From: Philhelius pedissequus
Taxonomy: Eukaryota; Arthropoda; Insecta; Diptera; Syrphidae
Length of the DNA: 64,000 bases
Assembly: GCA_910595825.1 (NCBI GenBank)
Contig: OU343160.1
Coordinates: 54,802,982-54,866,981 of the forward strand
Direction: 5' to 3'
The notes under the pieces are model-generated. The model was not told the origin of the DNA, did no database searches, and saw only the letters and a list, made by a program, of their open reading frames with translations. This document shows, piece by piece, positions 11,600 to 23,200 of this stretch; the first letter of the stretch is position 1; each line of letters begins with the position of its first letter. The translations under genes were made by a program, and so were the position numbers.

Positions 11600-12752
11600 A
11601 AATTTCGACTAGAAAACTTCTGCAAATATTTAGATCTCAATTTTGGCGACTTATCAAAATGACAATAGTCAAATCTCTATAAACGCCCCGCTAGATTTCT
11701 TTTTTTTTTTAACAAAAAAAAATTAAATAAAAAGAATGCCATTGAAATGGAAATCAAATAAAAGATGATTAGATTGATGAAAGTTTTGTCCACTCAAATT
11801 TTAAATTTGACAAGGCCAGCGGGTAGAATATCGATTATGATATAAAAGAAAGAGTTTGTCTTTGTTTAATGACATCAGCAGTGAATAATTGTCAGTGAAA
11901 GTAGATATTTAACATTCGACTTGTATATAGTATAAACATTCTTATCAAGTATATTCGATCGTGTTCTTATATTAAATGCAAGAGATGCCATCAAGCTGAA
12001 TGCTTATTAATTCACACGATTTGACCTGGCCTTGCGTTTCATGGTTCTATAGAAGATAATTGTTTCGAATGCAAAGTAAAAAGATATCACGACAAGATTA
12101 TTCTTACTTGATTGTAGTTAATAGAAACGTGATCTCATACCTGTGGTGGAATTTAGGCTTTGAGAATTGTTGCAATGATTTTATTTCTGAATTTTGGTTC
12201 GATGAATACAATTTTATCTTTTGATAATGAAGCATGTTGGGTTGCTGATGGCCGTTTTAATATTCCCTTGAATAAGGTCCTCCAATACCTTCAGGAAAGT
12301 GTAAGCAATTCTCTTTGAAGAAGTAGCATGCCTGCTTTACCAATTTTGACAGCTATAACCGGAAATGTGTCGAAACCGTAGTATTTGTGTTCACACGCCA
12401 ATATTTTGGTGAACGTATTCGAATTTGTATTGTCTTGTCTGTATTACCGAAAGATTGTGTTCAACAAGACTATCGAAACGCGCGCCGCCATATTTGATTT
12501 TCAAAGCTGCTAGAGTGTTTCGGTCAACAGTTGACTCTGTGACTTTTTTGTTCCCCGATTAATTAACAGGAATGTGGACGAGATGTAGTTCGAGTAGGTT
12601 GCCCTGCATAGCATACAGTACTAGAAACAATAAACTTATTTTCGGAAATTGGATCCTAAAGATTTTGTGATTTGGCTTAGCTTATCTTGGAAATACGGTA
12701 GGCGTAGATTTGTCTCCAGCCAATAACATTAAGAGCCGGAATTTCTGTCAGG
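11600..12752. other. Unassigned stretch, somewhat richer in G+C towards its end
   Basis: From about 11,950 to 12,752 the base composition is more mixed than in the flanks. Both strands show short frames of 20-50 codons without a domain I can name. This could be an old decayed coding element, but no motif supports a family call. Confidence 0.35.
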
Positions 12753-12766
12753 AGTTTTTTGAAAAA

Positions 12767-14346
12767 AAAAAACACGAATGCAAATGCTGCAACGGAAAAC
12801 AAGAGCAGTAAGGGAGGAGTACCGTGGAAAGAGAAGGAACTAGAAAAAACCCTGCGAAGAAAGAGCAGAGCAACCGCAGTTTATCAGCTCAGGTATCTCG
12901 AGGAATCTTGGACCGCCACCAACACCCGCCGGTTCTACAAAACAGCCAAGCAACTGGCATCTGGTTATAGGAATGGCACGCAAGCTCTTCGAAACAGCGA
13001 AGGTAACCTATAGTCACCGAAGCACAGGGAATTGTGGACGTGTTTGGGCAGCACTTCAAGCAACTGCTTAGTGGGCATTATGTAGAGGAAGCAACGGGAG
13101 AGCAAAGAAGCATGAGACCAGTCAAAGAAGATCCAGTCCCAGCGCCCAGTACTTAAGAGGTTAAGAAAGCCATCCACAAGTTTAAGAACAACAAATCCGC
13201 CGGCTCGGATGGCCTACCTGCGGAACTATTCAAGTATGGAGGAGATGTCCTGGTAGGGCGCATGCACCAGCTCATCAACCCAGTGTGGAAGGAGGAAAGC
13301 ATGTCCGACGACTGGTCAAATAGCTCCATATGCCCAATCTACAAAAAAGGCGATCCTATATCCTGGAAAAACTACAGAGGCATATACCTGCTTAATGTTG
13401 ACTCCAAGATCCTATCCAACGTACTATGTGAGCGTCTTAAACCTTTCTGCAACACTATCATCGGCACGTACTAGTGTGGCTTCAGGCCAGGCAGATCAAC
13501 GATAGACCAAATCTTCACCTTGATGCAAATTCTGGAAAAGACGAACGAATTTCAAGTCGAGACGTACCATCTTTTCATCGCCTTCAAAGCCGCATATGAT
13601 AGCATAAGTCGCCAAGAGTTTCTATTGGCGTTGTCGGAATTTGGGATCCCGAAAAAACTGATCCAGTTATGCCGCATGACGTTACAAAACACGCGGTGCA
13701 ACGTGCAAATGGGAAACAGCTCATCTGAGCTTTTCCAGACGTGTTCAGGGTTTAGACAAGGAGATGCCCTATCATGTTACTTCTTCAACATAGTCCTGGA
13801 GTAGATAGTACGCAAGAGTGGTGTTAACCTGGAAGGCACTATCTTCAACAGGTCTTCCCAACTGCTTGGGTATGCGGGCCACATCGATATCATCGGCCGC
13901 TCAAAGCGGGCTGTACTTGAAGCATTCACAGCTATTGATGAACATTCAAAATGCGATGGTCTTGAAGTGAATGAGGACAAAACCAAATATATGATATTTG
14001 GTCCTAATGCGAAGAGGGCGAATGGAGGAGAAGATTCAATCGAGAATTGTACGAGCTGTACCAAGATGTGGATGTAGTACAAAGAGCCAAAGCGCGTCGA
14101 CTACACTGGCTCGGCCACATCGAGCGAATGGACAACAACGCTCCAGTCAAGAAAATATTCGAATCCCAGCCCGCAGGTTCGAGACGACTAGGAATGCCGA
14201 ACCTCCGCTACAGGGACCAGGCGGTTACAGACGCAAGAGCGCTTGATCTGGACGACGATGGAGCGTGCGAGGGACCGCAACCAATGGAAGACCGCAATAT
14301 GTCAGGCAGCGACCCTCCATGGATCGGGAGCCAGATAAGTGAGTAA
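12767..14346 (+). pseudogene. Non-LTR retrotransposon reverse transcriptase, broken (possibly RTE-like)
   Basis: The enzyme would copy element RNA at a nicked genomic target. Blocks appear in order across at least three frames. A lysine- and arginine-rich linker comes first (12,767-13,013). Next are KFKNNKSAGSDGLPAELF near 13,170 and ICPIYKKGD with KNYRGIYLLN (13,262-13,474). A stop then precedes CGFRPGRSTIDQIFTL and the palm segment to SGFRQGDALSCYFFNIVLE (13,520-13,804). The active-site box reads LLGYAGHIDIIGRS, so the usual YADD aspartates are altered. The C-terminal part RRLHWLGHIERMDNN (14,047-14,346) is typical of insect and other animal non-LTR elements. Several stops and frameshifts mean it is dead. 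The clade assignment is tentative. Confidence 0.82.
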
Positions 14347-14354
14347 AGTAAGTA
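12767..14354 (+). mobile_element. 5'-truncated non-LTR retrotransposon flanked by a 14-bp target duplication
   Basis: The reverse-transcriptase region below is bounded by AGTTTTTTGAAAAA at 12,753-12,766 and again at 14,355-14,368, read as the target-site duplication. The 3' end is a short AGTAAGTAAGT-type tail rather than poly(A). The endonuclease part is absent, as expected from incomplete target-primed reverse transcription. Because the repeat is low-complexity, its 14-bp identity is suggestive rather than conclusive. Confidence 0.8.
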
Positions 14355-14649
14355 AGTTTTTTGAAAAACGTCTGGTGTTTTTTCGGTTCTATATTTAAAT
14401 AAATGCAAAAAAAAAAGATTTTCGGAAATTAAGGCAGAAATATGATTATGTCATAATTTAAAAAAATAAGGCTGAATATATTCTGGTGCTTGGCATTATT
14501 TCGATGTTGGAAAGATTATAAATGGCCTATTTGACTGAATGCAATGTGAACAGTTTTCTAACCTTAATCAAACTTCAAAATGGATTCTCTTTCCGGTTTC
14601 CAATGATTTTCAAGTCCTTTTTCGGTCTCTTTTGTTCACGCAACTCCAT

Positions 14650-15500
14650 TTCTCAGCTTATGATAACTTCAGTTGCAAAATATGACCCAACGTAATAGTT
14701 AGGACCTGTCTCTCTGTCCTCGAGTCTGCAGCCTAAACGGTTCGGTGGATTTGCTTCAAACTTGGTACATATTTTTTTTCGGCAATATGCCCACACGTTT
14801 TTTTTCGTTTTTTTTAAAGACGAAAAATAACAGTAGCTCCCATACATTTTTTTTTTACGAAAAACAAAAATCTTATTTTTCCAACAATTTTTATAAAAAA
14901 AATCATTTCATTGATGAAGGGAAGGAGTACCTTTAGTATTTTTTTTGAAAAAAAATTTTTATTTTTGGTACACAGTAGAACCATTTCTTGGTTTTCGATT
15001 TTCTGAGAAACCATTAATTTGATTTGTTTAAAATTTTGTACACAGAGGCTCCTAGAAAGTTTAAACACTGTAAATGTTTAATTAATGTTTGTAATTAATG
15101 TTGTTTTTTGAAAACTCAAAATTTCGAAAACGACTCGATAGATTTTTTAGAAACTACGTACTTGACGGAAAAACGACTTCAAGAATTTTTATTAAAAAAT
15201 GTGCGTATTCTTAAATTAGTACTTTTCACTTTTAAGTATAAATATATTTTATTTTGCGTACTTATTAACGGTGCTTCTCAAAGAACCACTTTACATATTT
15301 TCGACTTGCTCACTATTGAATATACCGATTATGATTATTTTTTTATTGAAATGATCCTAAAGAGTATTAATAAAACTACATACTGAAATTTTTAAAAACA
15401 AAATTTTGTCGATTTTTAAAAAATAAATAAACACATTTTTTGAAAAATCTATTTTTCAAAAGCCAATCACTGAATTATTTTGAAATTTGAATTTTGTATG
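14650..15500 (+). repeat. Dispersed repeat R containing the empty Helitron site
   Basis: It carries GTCCTCGAGTCTGCAGCC, AAACGGTTCGGTGGATTTGC and later modules in inverse order to 46,400-47,400. Read on the minus strand, 15,199-15,330 matches the R sequence flanking the Helitron at 8,852-10,431 but has no insertion. The junction falls at 15,246/15,247. Confidence 0.7.
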
Positions 15501-16046
15501 TATATTAATAATATCTTCAAAATGGCGTTTAAAATTTTGTTTTCGATTTTTTTTTATTTTATAGCTCCAACGACTTCTTATTTTTTTTTATATATTCGTA
15601 TTTAGGTATCCAGGATTTCTAATGGCATCTTTGTTTTCCCTTAAACTATAAGCAATATAAAAAACATTTACTTATGTCTATTATCCATTTATTTCTACTT
15701 TATTATAGGTTTACCCTTTTTCAGATTTTTTCATACGTCAGTGAATACTATATACAACATAGGTCCACATACATTTATATATACATATGTGTCTTTAAAA
15801 ATCACATGAATCTTATGTATGTATATTGCATACCTACCAAACGACATCCTTCATTTTCATTATCATAAGTACATATTTACATACCCTAGGTATCCATGTA
15901 TAAAGGTACATACATATTTCTCTGCTAACTTACATAATTAAAATCCATAACCTAGATTTAAATATACATAGGTACATACATTTGTAGGTACTTACGTACC
16001 ACTCGACAATTCATTATACTAAGAATCAAAGTTTTCTTAATTACAT

Positions 16047-16806
16047 TGGCGCAAAATTTTAAACAGCCTGATGTTAAGGGCTTAGCATGATACTACTTAA
16101 CAGTTTGCTAATATTAAAGCACTTTACTAAAATTTTCCTAATTTTTAAGTCTTTTTAACTAGCACCATACTAAATCTGTTTTCTTAATTAACTACAACTA
16201 AACACGCTTAAGGTAGTGCAAAAAAGTAAGCGAACATAACTTTTTGACGTTTGTGAATGTCAAAGTGGCATATGGATTTAGTACGATACTAAAAAAATAA
16301 AGTAGCCATTTTGTGATTTTAACTTTAGTAAAATGTTAAGAAGAACTGGTTTAAAATTAGCAAAATCCTCTTTTTAGCCTTGTATCACACTAAAAATGAT
16401 TTAACATATTACTAAATCGATTAAAATTTTGAGCCATTGGCGCAAAATTTTAAACGATTTAATAAAATGTTAAAGCCAGTTTAGCAATTTACTAAGCTAA
16501 AAAGATGACTGAGCTAATTTTGAACGGTTTTAACATTTTACTAAAGTTAAAATCACGGAATGGCTACTTTAAGTTTTAGCAATTTGCTAAATCCATTATG
16601 GAATCTGATAGTATATCAGCCTGGCACTCGGGGTGCCCAGGTTCGAGACCTGCTGGTGCACAATTTTTTTTTTTTGTTAATAATGAAGTTAAAATGATGA
16701 AAATAGAAATAACTAACTAAATAGTTATTCAATCAATAAGCACTTAGGAAATTGCTAACTAGTAAAAAGTTAAGCCCTTAACAATGGGTTGTTTAAAATT
16801 TTTCGT
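16047..16806. mobile_element. 760-bp MITE with GCAAAATTTTAAACA-type TIRs
   Basis: The left end reads TGGCGCAAAATTTTAAACAG and the right end gives TTTTTCGTCA in the inverted sense, with GTTAAGGGCTTA shared just inside both ends. CAT at 16,044-16,046 and 16,807-16,809 may be a 3-bp target duplication. The interior is full of short inverted TTTAGTAAAATGTTAA-like repeats. A second copy of the terminal sequence sits at 16,437-16,456, implying an internal duplication or a nested relative. There is no coding frame. The superfamily is unknown. Confidence 0.65.
16611..16661 (+). other. tRNA-like minimal hairpin with box B inside the MITE
   Basis: GTATATCAG (16,611-16,619) can pair with the segment ending at 16,661 (CTGGTGCAC). 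Between them lies a T-arm-like CAGGTTCGAGACCTG (16,638-16,652). The anticodon and D arms of a tRNA are absent, so this is not a functional tRNA. A second, better-pairing copy is at 20,334-20,384. Confidence 0.5.
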
Positions 16807-16929
16807 CATGTCTTTAAACCTGCATATGATAGACTACCTACCTACTGAACAGCGTCAATGTTTAGCTACATTAAAGTTGTTAGCTAAAAGAACAAGTTCG
16901 CACGTTCCAGTCGTGTATATTATTTTTTT

Positions 16930-19680
16930 TTTAATTTAAACACTTTTTCCGTTTATTCTACCACGATTTAAATATAGGATTAAATATATTTAATATTTAC
17001 GAACCAGATTGTAGTTAATATTTAATTTAGATTGAAAAAGTTCATATTGTTTAGCTTTGCATTGATATACGAGTATGTAATATTTTAAATTAAATTACTA
17101 ACACACACACTCAACAGCTTATGCCCTAAGCCTCTTCAGACAAGATTTCAAAAAACATTAAACATATCCGTAAAGTCTTTGAAGTTGTTAATTACAAAAT
17201 AATTCATTTGAAATATCTTTTTTTAAAGTAATGCTCAGAACATTATTTGCCTGACCCACAGGCATATACTTATAGGTAAATATCATAATAAATAGGCTAG
17301 GTAAACCTTTCTTTAGAATAAATTATGAGAGGTATGCTTATCCTTTTTAATATGTTTCCTTGTTAATTAGCTTTAAGGCTTAATTTGTCATTGGACAAGG
17401 TTTGAAATACATGAACAATATGTTTTTATAAGAAAATATGTATTCTCTGGTTGATATAGAAGCTATAGTGACACTCGCATATGTTAAGGTTATAGACCTT
17501 TCAAGTCCTTATTTTTTTTTTTACAACAAGATTGTGAACATTTTCCTTAAAAGGGGTATAAGTATACAGTGTAAATGTTAGTGTATTGCTTACTTAGAAA
17601 ATGATATATATCTACCTCCTTCTTGGATTATAGCTGAAACATAATCCTGTTTGCATCCAGCAAGGCAAAAGGACATACACGGCTGGTAAAGCTTTTTTTT
17701 TTGTAGGTAGATACATACGTATCTAAATATGCCACGCATCAGCCTGGCATCCAAGAATTTGACATATTGGTTATTCGTTTTCGATTTCGAATATATGTAT
17801 ATGAACTTTAAATTCGATTATTTGTGATGGATAAATTAAATTTTCCCGTTATTCGTACATAAAACAACGATATTCTCGAGGGTGACACAAGGCTATGAGA
17901 TTTCGAATGCACGACGACGGCGACGCGACGGCAAAATGTAGACTCGTACATAGGATAGGTACCTTCCTAACTTCAATTAAATAAAAGACTTAACGGCTCT
18001 TTAAAATCTCATTCATCTGCTAATATAAAGGTTATGCATAGTGTATTACGGTACTTCGCTCTCGCATTCATGGCTTAAAGCACAAAAAAGGATCTGCTGC
18101 CGGTTTATCTATTTATTTTTTTTTTCTTCCTTATCCGGCCATGTGAACCGAGAATATGATGGCGTGTGCATATGCTCGGCTTCAGATGTTCACATTCGCA
18201 TTCGCATTAAGGAACGATGGGTTTAGGATGGAGCTAGGGTATATGTAGCTAGGAACGAGCGAGGTCCTTTGAAATTTAAATTCTTTTATTTATTCAAAAT
18301 CAAAATGTTTGCGCTTCCTCTTCCCTTTTTAGGTTTTGGTTTTGGTTTTGATTCAGCTTGGCTTGGCTATAGCGAAGGCACACTCTTGGGTTCCTCTTGC
18401 GCGACATATGTATACAAACATATTCATATGTATATAGCTCACGTCAGCAATTTCCATCCAATTGGCTTCCTATAATATTGTACATGTACCGAGATATAGA
18501 GGTGGTAGATATGTCGTCCTCATCGTCCTTATACAACAGAGGAGCGAGATAAAATATATATCTTCGTTGCCTTATATGTATATCTAGTCGTTTGTTGGTA
18601 TACAAAGGATCCCTTTTGCTTTGCTTGATACAAAAATAAACACAAACGCGAACAAAACTAGGCCTTTGACAGAGCCTTCTGCCTTACCAACATACTCGTA
18701 TATATCGCAGAACCTAGAGAGAAAAAATAACGAACACAAAAAACAGGATTCATTTTAAGTGCGTGTACAGCACACTTGAATATGAGTTATTATGATAATT
18801 CATTGCGGTGTAAGGATATCATATTATGTAGATGGCTGTTATATATACCTATACTTTTTAGAGTTTAGACCGAAATACACAGACGGTTAAAAAGATGATT
18901 AAAGCGAATATTTGCCACAGAATACAATTTGTCGATATTTTCAACTGCCGCATAACTCGACAGGAAGGTAGGATATAGGTATGATGTGTTCGTATCCACA
19001 ATTAGATTCTATAGGAATCTATTTATAATGTCACAGCTGGGGCTTGCCAAAGGACATTTGACGAAGTACCTATGAATGATGTTGCTCCAAAGATTATAAG
19101 TAAGTTTTGTATGGAAATTATTCTAATTTTCCTTAGGTATGGTATGGCATGGAATGGGTTGGCGCGCGGAAATAGGTATGTAAGTTAGAGCTTAGTATAT
19201 TATAAAGAACAAAAACACAAACATCTGAGGAATACATTGGTATAACATGCATATTTAATACTTCATCTCATTGACAAAAAATCATATCATAGGTATACAG
19301 AATGGAATTATTGTAATAGGTATAATTTTCCTAATATGTATATATGGGAAAATGTATGCTCGTTTTTTATTCATGTTATGTAGGTATCTTTGGTTCTTTT
19401 TAATGGGATTTTAATAATATTATTATTTCTACAAAGAAGATAACCAAATTCGAAGAAAATATTCAGCAAATAGGTTTTTAGTTTGAAGCAGTGAAAGTAC
19501 GTTTGGGAACTCATTTCTTGATAAAAAGAAAACAACATCAAAAATAGAACCCATTTATGCCTTTACAGGTACACACGGTTTTAGAATTATGTGGTATCCA
19601 ACATAAGACAATTTTTAATTGAGACTTTAAATAAATAATATAGAAGTACATGTTGTCCAGGAAAATTAGATAGCAAAATG
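16930..19680. other. No gene recognised
   Basis: Mostly A+T-rich DNA. Short locally G+C-richer segments occur at 17,880-17,940 (CGACGACGG repeats) and 18,110-18,480. No ORF over about 70 codons has a recognisable domain, and no transposon end was found. Confidence 0.45.
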
Positions 19681-19686
19681 ATGAAG

Positions 19687-20148
19687 CTTAAAAAAAATTC
19701 TGACAAAGCTGAATTTTAGTGGAGAGCTTCATTTTTATGTGTTAAGCATTTTCTAAAAAGTGGGGCGAAAAATTAATTTTTTTCCAAATTACTCGAAAAC
19801 TATAGGTTCTTTTAAAAAAAAGTTGTAAGTACGCAATGTAGCTCATGTTATTAACACACTTTTTATCGTACAATTGATAGATTTGGGGAAAATGGTTGAA
19901 AACATTAGGGTGTAATACATTTTTTTAGTGTAGAATAACATGAGCTACAATGCGTAGATACAATACATACAACTTTTCAAAAGAACCTATAGTTTTCGAG
20001 TAATTTGGAAAAAAACTGAATTTTTTCCCCTTTACAGCATCCGCTAATTTTTGCTCCGCTCCAAATTTAGGGTTCTTTTTAGGAAATGCGAAGGGCATAC
20101 AAATGAAGGTCTCCACCAAAATTCAGCTTTGTCGGAATTTTTTCGAAG
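19687..20148. repeat. Foldback inverted repeat, 462 bp
   Basis: The left arm 19,687-19,857 and right arm 19,928-20,148 are inverted copies around a 70-bp loop. Shared blocks include GACAAAGCTGAATTTT, CCAAATTACTCGAAAAC and GTAGCTCATGTTATT. The left arm lacks about 50 bp present in the right. A single arm of the same family lies at 1,917-2,135. No coding sequence is present; this is a MITE-like foldback. Confidence 0.75.
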
Positions 20149-20299
20149 TGAATGTCTTATTTTAAGATGTCACCTTAAAGGTGTCTGCCAGACGAAACGC
20201 CCCACTGTAGGGGTTTGACAAGTGTCAAACAAAGTTTGAGACACTATCCCCTTAAACATATCAAAAAATCAGCTTTGATAAAATGACGTATGTCTGCCG

Positions 20300-20676
20300 G
20301 CCCTGTGCTCTTACTCTATAATGTCATCTGACAGTATATCAGCCTTGCACGCAGGGGGCCCAGGTTCGAATCCTGCTGGTATACACTTTTTTTTTTAATA
20401 ATGAAGTTAAATCAATAAAATATAAATATCGAATTCTTATTTAGAGGACATGCTGGGCTTCCATCAACTTAAAATTAATTTACAATGCATAAACACAATA
20501 ATTGTGTTCATCAAAATTCAAACCCTACAAATGCTTTGTTACCTGGTTAACTATCATTTTACTAGTTAACAAAACGTTTAAAATTTATGAAAAGTTAGTA
20601 GGCTACTATGTAAATAGTAAATTGTTTACTAGTATCGTGTTAAGGCCTTAATAATAGGTTGTTTAAAATTTTGCGC
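20300..20676. mobile_element. Partial MITE related to 16047-16806
   Basis: The right end reads TTAATAATAGGTTGTTTAAA followed by ATTTTGCGC. It matches the right end of the 16-kb MITE, and the box-B hairpin plus the following poly(T) and AATAATGAAGTTAAA are shared. The left end could not be located, so the copy is truncated or rearranged. Confidence 0.55.
20334..20384 (+). other. tRNA-like minimal hairpin with perfect box B
   Basis: GTATATCAG (20,334-20,342) pairs with CTGGTATAC (20,376-20,384), nine pairs with one G-U. Inside is a T-arm CAGG-TTCGAAT-CCTG containing box B GGTTCGAATCC. A run of T follows closely, which resembles a polymerase III stop. There is no anticodon arm. It could be a decayed SINE head or a structural signal of the MITE. 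Confidence 0.5.
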
Positions 20677-20689
20677 TTTGTATATAACT

Positions 20690-21935
20690 CATATGGTCAT
20701 TTTCAGTGGCAATTTCAGCAACAGGCACTAGGGTATTTTAAAGAGCTCTCCCATAAGGTTTGTACTGAAACTTCTTACATACGAACCAATGTATGTTGAT
20801 GGCAACAGCATCAACATCTTCGTGGACTCGACTTGATTAAAGTCCCAACACATAGGACCAACTATGGGATGCATGAGCCATTGACAAGTATGGGTAGACT
20901 TTTAAATTGGAATTCAAACGTTTTTGATTTCAATATCAGTAAAATTAAATTAAAAAATCTACTCAAAACCAGTGTTCCACGCTCCTAAATGTTTTTTTTG
21001 TTTATTGTTATGTTCTTGTTTTGTATTGACGTAATATTATATGTTATATTTTCATGTTGTACTTGTGTTAGTGTTATTTGTAATAGAGTTTGCCTACTAA
21101 CAACTAACACTGCACTAAATGATGAGCCGGTGGTATAACACAGTTTTCTGTGTTGGCAAACCATTGGTCGCAAGACGGAGCTTGCTATAAGATCTCTTCG
21201 ACCAATTCTGATAGTGTGTTAAAAAAAAAAGCGGTCCCAACACAACGATTTCATTGCCAATTGTCATACCAATCAGTGGAGAGCGCTAATAATCGATGGT
21301 ATCCAATTTTGTTATAGTAGAATGTTTACAAATATTTCGTACTGAACGGCATTACGTGCTGCAATGCACCTTCTAAGATCATATGATTGGAACATGTATC
21401 AACTTATCGGTTAGTAACGAGGGGGCCATAGATATGGGTTTAGGACCTCAACAGGTTTCTATTTGATGAACGACCACCAATTAGTCCAACTAAACCAATC
21501 TTTGTTTCATTTGAAGTCAAAAACTTAATTGATTTAAAATTCCCAATAGAGAGTTACCTTTAAATGGGGAAGACTTGCCGGAACTACTTAAAATTAATAG
21601 TGTCAAAAGACACCCTAAAATTCATTCTCTAACAATTCAGTTAGTTGAAAAATATAAATTGCTGTAGTATTGCCCAACTGAGAGATATTTTCCTCTGCTT
21701 GAATCGAATTCGTTTAAGGACATCAACTAGGCATTAATCAATACTCACAGGAATTTCGTATGATTTTTTCTTAAGATTCTTGTTAGTGTTCGATACAAAA
21801 TGTTGTCATATTTGTTTTTGTTTAAACTTGATATGTGTCTAAACTAAGCATCCCAGAGACCTCAAAATTTACACATTTTTACTTGCAATTTAGATACCTA
21901 GGTACTAGAGGGCAATTTTTAAATTTGGGAAAAAA
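20690..21935. other. No gene recognised
   Basis: Base composition is less extreme than in the neighbouring repeats. No domain, transposon end or RNA gene was recognised on either strand. Confidence 0.45.
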
Positions 21936-22400
21936 TCGAATTCGAGAATTTAATCAAACTTGATATTACGATGATAGAGAACACCAAAAAAGTGGGTCCT
22001 GCAGTTCCATCTGTCTGTCTGTAGGCCGGTCTACAACCTAGTCGGCTAAAGAGATTTTCTACAAACTTGGAACTTAAACGTTTTAGGTGATTGACCTCAA
22101 ATAGATTTTTGAATCGTTGTTTTAGCCCCAAAAAATAACGGTACCTGCCATAACATTTTTTCTACTATCTTAATTATCTCGAAAACGGTTCCAACTAAAC
22201 AAAATTTGTGTACTATTCGACATTTGGTCTAAATTTGTTCTTAAATTATGTTATTATCACGGCGTGGCCCCTACCATATAACCATTTTTTTTATTTTCAA
22301 CTTTTTCATGAACGGTTCAAAGGATTTCGATCAACATTTTTATGCTATCTTGCAATCCTCGCATTTCTAAATAAATCTCCATACCAAAATTTAAAAAAAA
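21936..22400 (+). repeat. Dispersed repeat R, partial copy
   Basis: It contains CACCAAAAAAGTGGGTCC, the GTCTGTCTGTAGG run, and AACGGTACCTGCCATAAC with CTCGAAAACGGTTCCAAC modules, in the same order as at 3,114 and 62,640. The palindromic end is missing. Confidence 0.6.
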
Positions 22401-22419
22401 CTATTTGTTGGGATTATTG

Positions 22420-22962
22420 TAGCGGATAGCTCCAATAAGTGGATAATTCCCTTAACCAGACACATTTTCGGGAACAAACTTCTTCTTTTAGTTTCTCAAA
22501 CAAATTAATTTCTTATAAGCGGACACTCTCATAAACGGAAGCGGACACTTTATTATGCTCGATAGAAAACCTCCCATACGCGGGCACATCATTTTATTGA
22601 GGGATTATTTTTATCAACAAATCAAACAACCAAAAAAAACGAAAGGGCCCTTCCAAGTATAGTTTATCTTTTATTTTTACCACGTAAACAATTCCATAGG
22701 AAAGTCTGCGATAACCGGGCGCGAAGCTTTAATAACCGGACGGAGCGATGTTTTGTTGAAAACTTTTTAGAGGATTTCCCGAAGAACTAAGTTGGTATAA
22801 TTTTGAAAGTATATGGTTCCATAACTGCACATGTCATTTCCTTTCCTTCTGGTATTATTTTTTTAGTCATTTGCTTTCTTATTATTTCCCTTAACCTGAC
22901 AGTTCTCATAACCGGATAAAAATTGGCCGACAATGAGTGTCCGCTTATTAGAGCTTTCACTG
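22420..22962. mobile_element. Pogo-like MITE, about 543 bp
   Basis: The right end, read inverted, is CAGTGAAAGCTCTAATAAGC. The left end is a diverged AGCTCCAATAAGTGG. Repeated motifs such as AAGCGGACACT, ATAACCGGAC and ACCGGATAAAA lie inside. Ends of this CAGTG...CTCTA.TAAG type are known from pogo/Tigger-related elements. No transposase remains. The left boundary and target duplication are uncertain. Confidence 0.5.
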
Positions 22963-23079
22963 TCCTTCGGAAACGGTTGTTTTTTCGAAATTTTGATTCC
23001 TTAATTTTTAATAATACACTTAAAATTGCCATACTAATACTTTTTTTTTAATTAAGGAATTTTTGTTTATAAAAATCTA

Positions 23080-23200
23080 TATATAAAAACGACTTTAAAA
23101 ATATATTTAGCTGTTTCTAAATACTAATAAATATTAGTTACAAAATGTGATCAAACGTAATAGCAAGTAAGTGAGATCCAGTCGTGCATTTTATAATTCT
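23080..23200 (-). repeat. Dispersed repeat L, 5' block
   Basis: The minus strand reads AAATGCACGACTGGATCTC and continues into a block matching 38,880-38,990. Truncated. Confidence 0.45.

Larger units (their letters stand above)
15940..16925 (-). repeat. Dispersed repeat L split by a MITE
   Basis: Minus-strand L sequence ends at TTACAT (16,041-16,046) and resumes at GTCTTTAAACC (16,810 onward). It continues to the inverse of TGCACGACTGGA near 16,910. Joined, the halves match the minus strand of 45,288-45,480. The intervening 16,047-16,806 is an insertion. Confidence 0.65.

Noticed and set aside
11950..12752. Decayed large DNA transposon (Polinton-like) coding sequence
   Set aside because: Short peptide resemblances appeared on the minus strand only after assuming several frameshifts, and no catalytic motif or terminal repeat was found.
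18041..18475. Two short plus-strand frames near 18 kb as exons
   Set aside because: They have no codon-like composition (runs of Phe and Ile-Arg-Ile-Arg from simple repeats), no splice context and no recognisable domain.
22787..23032. 81-codon frame in the pogo-like MITE as a transposase
   Set aside because: It merely reads through the terminal repeats and GGACAC-type internal repeats and contains no DDE or helix-turn-helix motif.
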